NCBI GenBank assembly: GCA_036897625.1
Contig: JAYMTA010000460.1
Location: 1 to 28,360, forward strand
DNA from: Pelargonium cotyledonis
Lineage: Eukaryota; Streptophyta; Magnoliopsida; Geraniales; Geraniaceae
Reading direction: 5' to 3'
DNA: 28,360 bases
In this document: positions 20,401 through 28,360 of the stretch, in pieces
Layout: the number at the start of each line of letters is the position of its first letter
Numbering within the stretch: the stretch's first letter is position 1
The notes under the pieces: model-generated
What the model saw: the letters and a program-made list of their open reading frames with translations, nothing else
Told to the model about the DNA's origin: nothing
Databases searched by the model: none
Program-made: the position numbers and the translations under genes

Positions 20401-23400
20401 GGCCTCCCTTATTTGCTTACATAAACACTGTTTTTATACTTATAAGAACTATTTCTGAAGCATTAAACTACTATTAAAAAGCAAGGTATAAATACAGGGT
20501 GAAATTTGATTGATAAATGTTTGCTTCAGCACTAATTAAAATCCAATAGTGTTTCTGCTTCATGTAATGGTTCGACTAAAAGGACATCAATCAATGCTGA
20601 AGACTTAAATAAGCAGAGAAGGAGCTTCTTGACATTTCTTAAACAAGGAAGGAGGTCATATTTCCCAAAATGCAGATCGTAATGACCAACTCAAAAGTTT
20701 ACTCTATTTTGGTACTCAGTTGGAAAAAAATACTATCGTGCCATTCCTTTTCATTTATGATTATCTTCCATATCTTTTCTTGATACTTTAGCCAAGGAGA
20801 AATGTATAACTCATTTCCACTATTTTGTATCCTTCTGGGATGCTTCTCCATTCATGTATCCAATTGAACAATCACCCTTACTTTTATTAGGAATTGAGAA
20901 AGACCATTTTCTGACAACATTTTTGAGTGAAGTTCCTTCCTTTTGACATGACAGGATTTTATTAATACATATTCTAGTGTTTCCTTGATTCTTGAAGTGG
21001 AATTATATACCGTATTTCCATTCTAAGTGATCATAAAGGAATTCAGATATCCAGGCATGCCATGAGTGGAAATTTGCTCATGGACCTTCCAGTTATTAAT
21101 ATATTTATCGACATTGAGTTCTGTTATTGTTGTGATTGTATCTTTGATTGATGGGTAAACTTTCAGGTTGTGAATGACATATGTATCTTGCCCGATGGGA
21201 GGATGGCATCTTGTGATGGAACGATACACGTTTGGAATAGCCGAACAGGAAAGCTAATATCAGTATTTGGTGAACCATCAGTAGATGCCCCACATCTTCT
21301 GAGCTCTTCATCATCTGCCTCAAAGACTAGTTCTGATAACATGAGTATGCTGAACTCTAATACATTAGCAAGTGGAATGTTAACTGGTGCATTTGATGGG
21401 AGACTGTACACTTGTATGCATCACCTTGAGTCTGTTGAGAAACTTGTAGCTGGCACTGGAAGTGGTTCTCTCAGGTTAAAATATATTGTTGCGTGTTGAG
21501 ATTTTCTTTGAAGCTGATTCAGATAAATGTTCTTATTCTGATAAATTTTAGTTTTATGAACTTCAATAATACTACAGATTTATTGATACTACCCAAGGTC
21601 AAAAACTTCATATGTGGAGGGGTGACACTGTTGAATCTGGTTTTGCTTCTCTTGTGTCTGCCATATGCTCATGTGGGTCAGATAGAATGTATGCAACTGG
21701 ACCGTCTTGGATTGCAGCTGGACTAAGTTCTGGTCACTGCCGAATGTTTGACTCAAGGAGTGGAAACATTATTGCCTCTTGGAAAGCTCACGATGGATTT
21801 GTTACAAAGGTAATTTAAAATTGCCTAACATAAGAGACTTCACTTCTATGTGGTGGTGTGGCATTATTTTTTTTATTTTTTAATTATTTATTTATTTTCC
21901 AGTTAGCAGCACCAGAGGACCATTTGCTTGTTTCCAGCTCCCTTGACAAGACTTTACGAATCTGGGATTTGAGAAGGTATTGCTAAACAAGCTTGTCTGT
22001 CTATTTGATTTGTTTCTTTACTGGTATACTTCATTGTTGATTTCTTGTAGGTTGAAACTTCTGAACTTAATTTTTTTAAGGAGAAAATGGTGAAATTGGT
22101 ATGCTAAAAAGTTTCATTTGTTCATTGTAGTACGCAAAAAAGTATATTGTTTTATTTGGTTCGCGATTGAAGTATAATAAACCAATTTAGTACGTAGTTA
22201 ACTCTCAGTTAGTTTTTCCATCCAAAAGTAAAGACATGTATGTATATAAAGTAATAATAACACAACCAACAGTTGATTAGGATTTATTTGGACAGCTAAA
22301 AATATTCCCTTATTTTTTTTTGGTTAAACCATGGGTTTCTTGAGAGGGCCCGTATCATTGGCGGTTGGCACCTTTAAGCTGTTTTACCACACCCAGACTA
22401 ATCCCATTCGAGGCGAGGGTACAGGTTAAGGATTAAGCCTCTCCCCAGGGGTGTGTTGAGTGGGGATTGAAAGCATGCGTTCTTCTCACTCACGCAGCCT
22501 GTGTGATTACCACATGCGCCACTACCCTTGGGTAAAATATTCTCTTATTTGGGGCTGTAAATAAAATGTTTCACACATCATAATAACTATAGCTGAAAGT
22601 TGGATTCCGACCCGTAGGCATCTATAATCCATTCCGACCTAAGACCGATCCGACGAGTTTTCATACCAGATCGAAATCGGATTAGATAAGACAAATCCAC
22701 TCTTTTTATACGAATCGGTTTTGGTACACCAAGAGGTACTTTCTGATGTTTAGTCATTTCCTATCCCTTTCTTAATTCTTATAGTACTATTAGCTGATAC
22801 AATTTCGTTAACATACTTGCTGATATGGGCTCGAAATCTTGTTTTCTTTGAAAAGGAGAACTACAAAGGAGCAGTTTCAATGCATCTAGAATATATTAGG
22901 TCAAGCTCTTTCCGATCTGATTGCCTCTAATTCTTCTGCAGGATCTGGCCATCTCAGCTCACTGTTTTCAGAGGCCACACAGAAGGCGTATCTGGTTTCT
23001 CGGTGTGGGGCCAAGATGTTATTTCCATTTCGAGAAATAAGATTGGACTCTTCTCATTATCTAAATCTGCAGATGAAGTACGTAAATTGTAGCTTACTTC
23101 CCTCTCATCTCTACATAGAGATTTTACGTGCATCACAAAGGTCATATGCATGCACAACATATATAATAGCTGGTAGTTTCTCTGTTTGTAAGAACTAGGT
23201 GGGTATACATATTTACTATAATCGATATCTGTTTCATTCATGGCTGTAGAACACATAGCTTGTTTAATCAAAAGGAATTACTTGCTTGCTTTGCATGTAG
23301 TAGACCATGGTTTTTTGTGGATTAGGTACACGATTACATAGTGATGATCGAAGGATTAAGTTGTTATAAATGCATATTACCATATAAACCATTCAATTGA

Positions 23401-23818
23401 AAATTCTGTGGTGTCTGGGAAAGGAAACTTTTAGTCTCTTTTTGGTTAGAATATGATAATCCATATTAACACGGCATTTTAATTTGCAACTGTCTTTTAG
23501 TGTACTTTTCTATTCCCACGCCCTCACAGTGAAGATTCCAGTATAATTTTGTTTTAAGAATAGAAAATAGTTCTATTCCCTGGTTTAAGATGTTCAATTG
23601 GTTATGCAAATTGTTTAAATTAGTTTTAGTGCAAATTCATCTGTAATGATGTGAATGCGTGGTGGCAGGATGGACAGCATCGGGTTATACCTCACAAGCT
23701 ATACATGGCAGATCAGGGAACAAGAAGTTTGTCCGTGTTATCATGTATCAGTATTCTACCTTTTTCTCGATTGTTTGCTGTTGGAACAGAGGACGGCCAT
23801 CTTAGAATTTGCTGTTAG
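14459..23818 (+). CDS. GFS12: GFS12-type pseudokinase/BEACH/WD40 trafficking protein
   Basis: Sixteen exons: 14459-14584, 14684-14772, 15186-17366, 17505-17832, 17919-18134, 18275-18347, 18438-18643, 18740-18802, 18989-19197, 19313-19424, 19543-20064, 21167-21474, 21578-21809, 21903-21976, 22942-23077, 23669-23818. Together they encode 1674 residues with the frame kept throughout. Order: N-terminal MVKHCCFDCLQRRIKSDF; kinase-like part (about 200-320) with HGDICPSNIML where kinases have HRD...N; BEACH domain (about 359-580) with TPDECIPEFY and WIDITFGYK; kinase C-lobe motifs DIFSVGCVIAEL (about 742) and RRPSAKSLL (about 799); helical repeat-like stretch (about 810-1200); WD40 repeats from about 1322 to the end, LRICC. 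BEACH proteins steer membrane and vacuolar traffic; Arabidopsis GFS12 acts in vacuolar protein sorting, and WDR81 is the animal counterpart. Intron 4 is GC-AG. Intron 14 carries a SINE, and the 1.1-kb intron 11 shows no clear element. Confidence 0.93.
17833..17918 (+). other. Non-canonical GC-AG intron 4 of GFS12
   Basis: The only junction that keeps the conserved reading VIQKILQ|TTGYSHLKVSLL uses CAG|GCTAGT as donor and TTTCAG as acceptor. Reading through the donor meets an in-frame TAG (17866-17868) after eleven extra residues. GC donors are the commonest non-canonical type. The +3 T is off their consensus (GCAAGT). Confidence 0.75.
22299..22315 (+). repeat. SINE target-site duplication, left copy
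   Basis: AAAATATTCCCTTATTT. It matches 22534-22550 at 16 of 17 positions. Confidence 0.8.
22316..22533 (-). mobile_element. Full-length SINE in GFS12 intron 14
   Basis: Read on the minus strand, a 218-bp element starts ACCCAAGGGTAG. It has an A-box-like TGGCGCATGTGG (22521-22510) and a B-box-like GCTTTCAATCCCC (22474-22462), and ends in an A-run. It is bracketed by a 17-bp direct repeat with one mismatch. A tRNA-type promoter in the head, an A tail and long target duplications are the diagnostic set for a SINE. It lies antisense in the intron, away from both splice sites. Confidence 0.85.
22534..22550 (+). repeat. SINE target-site duplication, right copy
   Basis: AAAATATTCTCTTATTT, the partner of 22299-22315 with one substitution. 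Confidence 0.8.
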
Positions 23819-24210
23819 GTATGTACCTCATTTTCCAATATAGCTTTCTCTGAAATATATATCACCAATTTGAGGGTTTTCCAAATTCCAAGTTTATGTT
23901 GCTTATACTCCAAACTTTAGAATATGCCTCAGCTGTGGGTGTTGTAGAGAGTGGTGGATTGAGCCAACCATATTTTTGGTGCATTCATTACATGTTGTAT
24001 GTAAATAATAGCTACATGATTTATGCAAATGACAACATTTGCTTTCACTTGCAAGTCTTGGAAATGTATGCTTTCCGTACAAGGTATGCCGAGACTTGCA
24101 AACATATTCTGCACACATGTGGTCCTCTTATTTTATGGGCATAATACCCTATAATTAAGAAAAGACCCGAAACAAACCGTCAAATTAAAAATCCATTATG
24201 TGCTCAATTT

Positions 24211-24304
24211 CAACTAATGCCGTAGTTATAATGGTTATGATGTGAAGATGAGTTGCCCAACTAATGTCGTAATTATAATGGTTATGATATAAAGAGAAAA
24301 AAGA
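24211..24304 (+). repeat. 47-bp tandem duplication
   Basis: Two adjacent units begin CAACTAATGCCGTAGTTATA (24211) and CAACTAATGTCGTAATTATA (24258). Both continue ATGGTTATGAT, and they diverge toward their ends. Confidence 0.7.
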
Positions 24305-24528
24305 TTCTAAGCCATCGAAATAGGGGCTGAGTCTTAGTCGGTTATATTTGGATTTTTCGATCTGTTTAAATTTTAAACATATTCTTTCCCACAACAAATA
24401 CAAGTTTGTTCCAATCCACCGCACAATAAACAAATTCACCTACGAAAATAGAACTGCCAATCTACTAAACCCATCTCGATCATGACTACCACCTTCCCCA
24501 AACTGGAGGAGGCTTAAAAAGGATAAGA

Positions 24529-24699
24529 TACCAAAACAGGTTGAGCCAAGTGTTTTAAGGACTTCAGATTTTCTACGAGGTCTCGGGTTCGAGTTTCTCT
24601 GCTGATGGTATAGGGTAGGTTATTTGAGTTTAAAGATAAGAGCTACCCCTATTGTGTAGCTCAACCGATAAAAAAAAAAAAACAATTGTTAAAAAAGAG
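24529..24699 (+). mobile_element. Small SINE-like element
   Basis: A B-box-like GGTTCGAGTTT lies at 24586-24596 after a tRNA-like head, and an A-run lies at 24670-24682. AGGATAAGA occurs at both 24520-24528 and 24700-24708 and may be a 9-bp target duplication, though it is short for a SINE. GGTTGAGC near the start (24539-24546) is the exact complement of GCTCAACC near the tail (24659-24666). Confidence 0.5.
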
Positions 24700-25161
24700 A
24701 GGATAAGAAAACCCCAATTTCCAGCAATCTACCACCACCCATAACTCCTCAACTCCCACCAAATCTGTAATGAACACACTATAACTTCTTAATTTGTCTT
24801 TATAATCAGTTATATATATTTTCTGTTATAGTTAAGACCAAACTGAAGAGACTCTAATGCAGCATTATGAGAGAAGTTTGTTGCACAAGCACAACAGAAT
24901 AAATCAGGATTTACATTCATAAGCATTGAGGAACTAATGCAGTGATTTTTTTTTTTTAACATTAACCTCTGCTTATTGCTGTCACCAGCTTTCTCACATG
25001 AGAGCAATGGCAGGATGTACAAGTGAAATTTACAGAAAACAATAATAAATGATGTTACATAGTCATGCCATTTAGGCAGGTTAAATTGAGGTAACGAGAA
25101 TGTACATCCAAATATTTACATCCATGTCCATCTAAATATTGACGAGAATGATAGGCCAGCT

Positions 25162-27019
25162 TTACCCAAATGTTTTCTCAGTGCTGTAGTACATGTACAG
25201 AAATCCATCATCGTCCTTGAAAGACTCATATATGAAGTCCAGACAGCTTGCTGTGGACAATAATCAATAAATTACATGCAACATTAGATTTAAATTATTT
25301 ACATCAGTGACAACACTGAAACGTCCAGTTTTTTACCTGACTGAGGTAGAGTGTTCTTGACAAAAATGAACAATGCTTTTCCAGGTGGTAAATGTAGCCT
25401 ACTACTTAAGATGTGGATGAACTGCCCGACAGACATGTCTCGAGGAACAAGGTACCTATACAATATACGAGGGAGGATGGTGAGCAATTACAATCATGCT
25501 AAACTTTACTACAATTTTGAAGACTGGGTTTTGACATGTGCCATAAATATTGATAAATTGTTGCAGACACTTAGATTTCATAATGTAACAAACAATGGAA
25601 ATTTAATGAAAGAACAAGTTTGTTCAATCCAAAACTGGTAATTCAGATAGCACATATAAGATCTTCAACAGATGCAAATGTAAAAAGCAGCATCTGATGC
25701 AGGAGGTGGGGCACATTTGGGCCCAAATGCTGATGTTAACAGATCAGGATGAAATTTGCTCGGTCCAGGCGAAACTGGCCAACAAATGAGACCACTAAGC
25801 TTGCCGAGTGCCTAGGCCGTATTTTTGCATTCCTAGGTTGTTTGCACAGTGTTTTGGTCATTATATTATTTTTTTGAAATATTTTATTTCACATTAAGTT
25901 GGTGTCCAGCTTCTTTGATTTTTAGCTTATGTTTGATCAGTTTAAAAATTGCTTAAGAGACAAGGGTTCCAATAAAGGATTGCATAAGCAACAAATGTAA
26001 CTACCCTTGAGAATTTAAGATAGGCTTGAATCATTTAACTCCCCAAGTTCACCAGCTTTAACTACTTATAATCTCATGAACAAAAGAAAATCATGTTAAT
26101 CCTTTCATGTCCACACCAGGATTCGTTCATATATAGCATGCTAAGTTAGTTTACGGTTAGAGTTATATGCGATCTTCCAACTAATATTTGTGGATAGACT
26201 ATAGTTATAGGATCATTAAAACCTTAACCCTAAGAAAATATGAGTTATGGCATCAAGGATAACCTACTTTTTCTTCTCCATTTCCGGCAACTCTGTTTTT
26301 GCATATCTTTCAATGATCACCTGTTAGAGAACAAATGCAATGGAACTCCGATTAAAATGCCATGCCATGTATGCACAAATAGTTGATCTGTCAATCCTAC
26401 TCCATTTATATTAAGGTTAGAAGGCCATTTTGGGCATTTATAACAATTCAACAAAAAAGTGTCATCAAGAGTATATGGCTTCATATATGCCGTAAGTGCA
26501 CTTCTCTATTAAGTATACCAAAATGCCCTCTCGCCTTGGATTGAGGGAGTTTGAGTTACAAATTTTAAATTCATCAACCCATCAGTCTTGAACACAAGTA
26601 TAAGAGAAGTTCCAAAATTCACTACTGACCAATCAAACACTAATCTCAATCTAAAACCTGGATTGTGGAAAAAGGTAAGAAACTAACTGATATTTAACAA
26701 ATTCATGAACCAAATCACAACATAAATAGCGATTCTATTCCAAAAACACACATAAACCCATAAATAGACCCAAAAAATAGATGAATTAAACAAAGGGATT
26801 GTTAAAAAATCGTACCGGAACCCTATCTGCGTATTTGGCGATGATGTTATTCGATTCATTGAGTCTCTCATCTACATAAATCACAAAAAAAAAAAAAAAA
26901 CATAAAATCATTAAATTCAGACGAACAAAAAAGAACAAATTGATCAAAAGAAAAAGATACTAGGGAAAATTGAACCAACCGAAACTGTACTGATCCTTGA
27001 AAGACTTGACCTTGCCCAT
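25162..27019 (-). CDS. ATG8: Autophagy protein ATG8, glycine-exposed (ATG8h/i-type)
   Basis: Five exons on the minus strand, in transcript order: 26980-27019, 26816-26871, 26268-26320, 25337-25455 and 25162-25250. All junctions are GT-AG and in frame, giving 118 residues. The sequence begins MGKVKSFKDQYSFDERLNE and has the ubiquitin-like core signatures KKKYLVPRDMSVGQF and HLPPGKALFIFVKNTLP, then ESFKDDDGFLYMYYS. It ends STEKTFG followed directly by TAA. ATG8 is coupled to phosphatidylethanolamine on the autophagosome membrane and recruits cargo receptors. Most ATG8 precursors carry residues after the glycine that ATG4 removes. Here the glycine is already last, as in the plant ATG8h/ATG8i group. 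Intact and probably functional. Confidence 0.96.
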
Positions 27020-27626
27020 AGCTGATCGACTGGGAATGAAACTGCGCTTGAATTGATTGGATGATGAAAATAGTAGAGATTGAGGGTTTGATGAGAATCA
27101 ATGAAGTCGAAGAAATTTGGGGAAGGTAAGGGAGTGACGTGAAATCAATGGCTATAACTTTGGAAATAACAAAACGGCGTCGTAGTTCAGTTATCTTGCG
27201 TGTCGGTTTGGAGCTAGACTGAACAGAATGAGTACGGACACGCGCGTAATGTTCAGTTGTAAACTCAAGAAATACATTAAAATCTTATAAATATGATAAA
27301 AACTAACATAAAATAAAACCCTAGACGTGAAAATAAAGAGTTTGTTGAAACGAAAATAAAAGAAAAGTGAAGAAAATATCCGTTGTATGACATGGTATAT
27401 GATTATTTTATTACATTCTCTCTCGTACATACACTTTAGACGTTCTGAGTAAATCGTAAATTAAAATTAGAAATAACTTGTAAAAAATACACGCGGCATG
27501 TGCCTTGCCACATGACACACTTTGACTTGCCAAGGTTAAAGGACCTAATGCGAGTGGGTTTAGATACACCCTGATGATGTGGCAATGACTGAGCGAGAGA
27601 GGTAATTGCCACACTGTTGGTAGATG

Positions 27627-27634
27627 CCACGTGG
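27627..27634. promoter_or_regulatory. G-box CCACGTGG (proximal)
   Basis: A perfect palindromic G-box about 610 bases upstream of the ATG8 ATG, in the context atgCCACGTGG. G-boxes are bound by plant bZIP and bHLH factors. Confidence 0.6.
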
Positions 27635-27657
27635 ATGATGACTCTCTATTGGGAATG

Positions 27658-27665
27658 CCACGTGG
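27658..27665. promoter_or_regulatory. G-box CCACGTGG (distal)
   Basis: A second perfect G-box in the same atgCCACGTGG context, 31 bases from the first, so the two lie on nearly the same face of the helix. Confidence 0.6.
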
Positions 27666-28054
27666 TATGAGGACGTTGGCATCTCCGCGTGCGTGTAACT
27701 CTTTGTTGTGTATTTATTTAATTTCGTATATTTTTAGATATTCTTAAGTTTTTAGGATAGTATTTGAGTTAATTTGACTTTCATTTTGACAATCTTTTTT
27801 TTTTTTTTAAATTACTCAATTACAATGACGAACATTAAGAGTGAGTTCAGGTCTTGGTTTTATTCTTTTAAACCTTCATTTAAGATTTGATATATACCCA
27901 AACCTGTAGATAAAACATTGGATCAACATATTGAGTTACACGATATGATTACCTCTCCCATTTTCACAAAACTCTCCACCACAATATGATATTCGTCTTT
28001 CATATAGAATTGATGTCTGCAAGCATTGAGTCATCTCCTATGTGACTAGACTTG

Positions 28055-28195
28055 TTTATGTGGGCCGCGGGCCGGTTTCGGGCCAAGCCTGCTCGGGCCG
28101 TGGGCCTAAACTGGCCGGACCAAACTGGCCCGCAAATTAAGCGGGCCTAAACGGGCCGGGTCAAAAAACCGCTAAACCGCGGGCCACCTGCTATT
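28055..28195. mobile_element. GGGCC-rich tract, likely hAT-type transposon end
   Basis: Within about 140 bases, GGGCC or its variants recur many times, mixed with AAACGGGCC and CTAAAC phrases, in otherwise AT-rich DNA. This texture is typical of the subterminal regions of plant hAT (Ac-like) elements, where the transposase binds repeated short motifs. The other end lies outside the window or is lost, and the terminal inverted repeat cannot be confirmed. Confidence 0.4.
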
Positions 28196-28360
28196 TTTTT
28201 TAATTTTTTTTACACAATGACGAGAACATCGAATCATATGCAAATGCAAATTTCTACTATCATTTTTAATTTCAATTCCAGCATCATTACAAATTTTTAC
28301 TTTTTAAACAAACATAGTCAACACCCAAAAATTAAAATGTCCTAAATATATATGGAATTA

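Larger units (their letters stand above)
23819..25161. other. Spacer between convergent GFS12 and ATG8 genes
   Basis: The spacer holds the 3'UTRs of both genes, a 47-bp tandem duplication and a small SINE-like element. ORFs near 23896-24144 on either strand show no recognisable domain. GFS12's stop codon is followed directly by gtatgt, so a 3'UTR intron is possible. Confidence 0.45.
27020..28050. other. ATG8 upstream region; no other gene
   Basis: This stretch is the promoter side of ATG8. Apart from the G-box pair at 27627-27665, I see no gene or element that can be named. Short minus-strand ORFs (27191-27630) have no recognisable domains. Confidence 0.5.

Noticed and set aside
20065..21166. 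Transposon in GFS12 intron 11
   Set aside because: The intron is long, but I found no target duplication, terminal repeat or coding remnant.
23896..24144. ORFs on both strands after GFS12
   Set aside because: No recognisable domain, and the GFS12 WD40 region already ends at 23818.
27191..27630. Overlapping minus-strand ORFs upstream of ATG8
   Set aside because: Three short frames with no domains in a promoter-like region.
1..28360. CRISPR array, operon or other prokaryotic-type system
   Set aside because: The window is plant nuclear DNA with spliced genes. No regularly spaced repeats or operon structure are present.

Overview
The window is nuclear DNA of a flowering plant, most likely a eudicot. 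It is AT-rich, its genes are split by GT-AG introns, and the products are plant orthologues. Some repeats have a Rosaceae look, but the sequence does not fix the genus. Five protein genes, one tRNA and several small retroelements can be supported.

Layout: 1-3604 is gene-poor and holds a tandem TRIM-type LTR element (1659-2412) with matching 5-bp target duplications. 3605-4571 (+) is a two-exon, kinase-less gene for a wall-associated-kinase-type (GUB_WAK/WAK_assoc) extracellular protein. 5627-7785 (-) is a six-exon gene for ribosomal protein eS1 (RPS3A). 8570-9853 is retroelement debris, including a 527-bp retroposon with a perfect 16-bp target duplication. 11630-11990 (+) encodes a 67-residue COX7a-like cytochrome c oxidase subunit behind a long 5'UTR intron. 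12783-12855 (-) is tRNA-Glu(CTC). 14459-23818 (+) is a 16-exon gene for a 1674-residue kinase-like/BEACH/WD40 protein, the plant GFS12 (WDR81-like) family. 25162-27019 (-) is a five-exon ATG8 gene of the class whose product ends directly in the glycine used for lipidation. The last 300 bases carry a GGGCC-rich tract that looks like the end of a hAT-type transposon.

The genes do not form an operon-like unit. RPS3A and COX7a are housekeeping genes with site II promoter motifs. GFS12 and ATG8 lie tail to tail, 1.3 kb apart. Both act in traffic to the vacuole (BEACH-dependent transport and autophagy), but a functional reason for the adjacency is speculation. The exon models for all five genes keep the reading frame through every junction. 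One GFS12 intron has to be read as GC-AG. I found no previously undescribed gene system. The most distinctive items are the tandem TRIM, the retroposon at 9311, the full-length SINE in GFS12 intron 14, the GC-AG intron, the split kinase domain and the pre-exposed glycine of ATG8.
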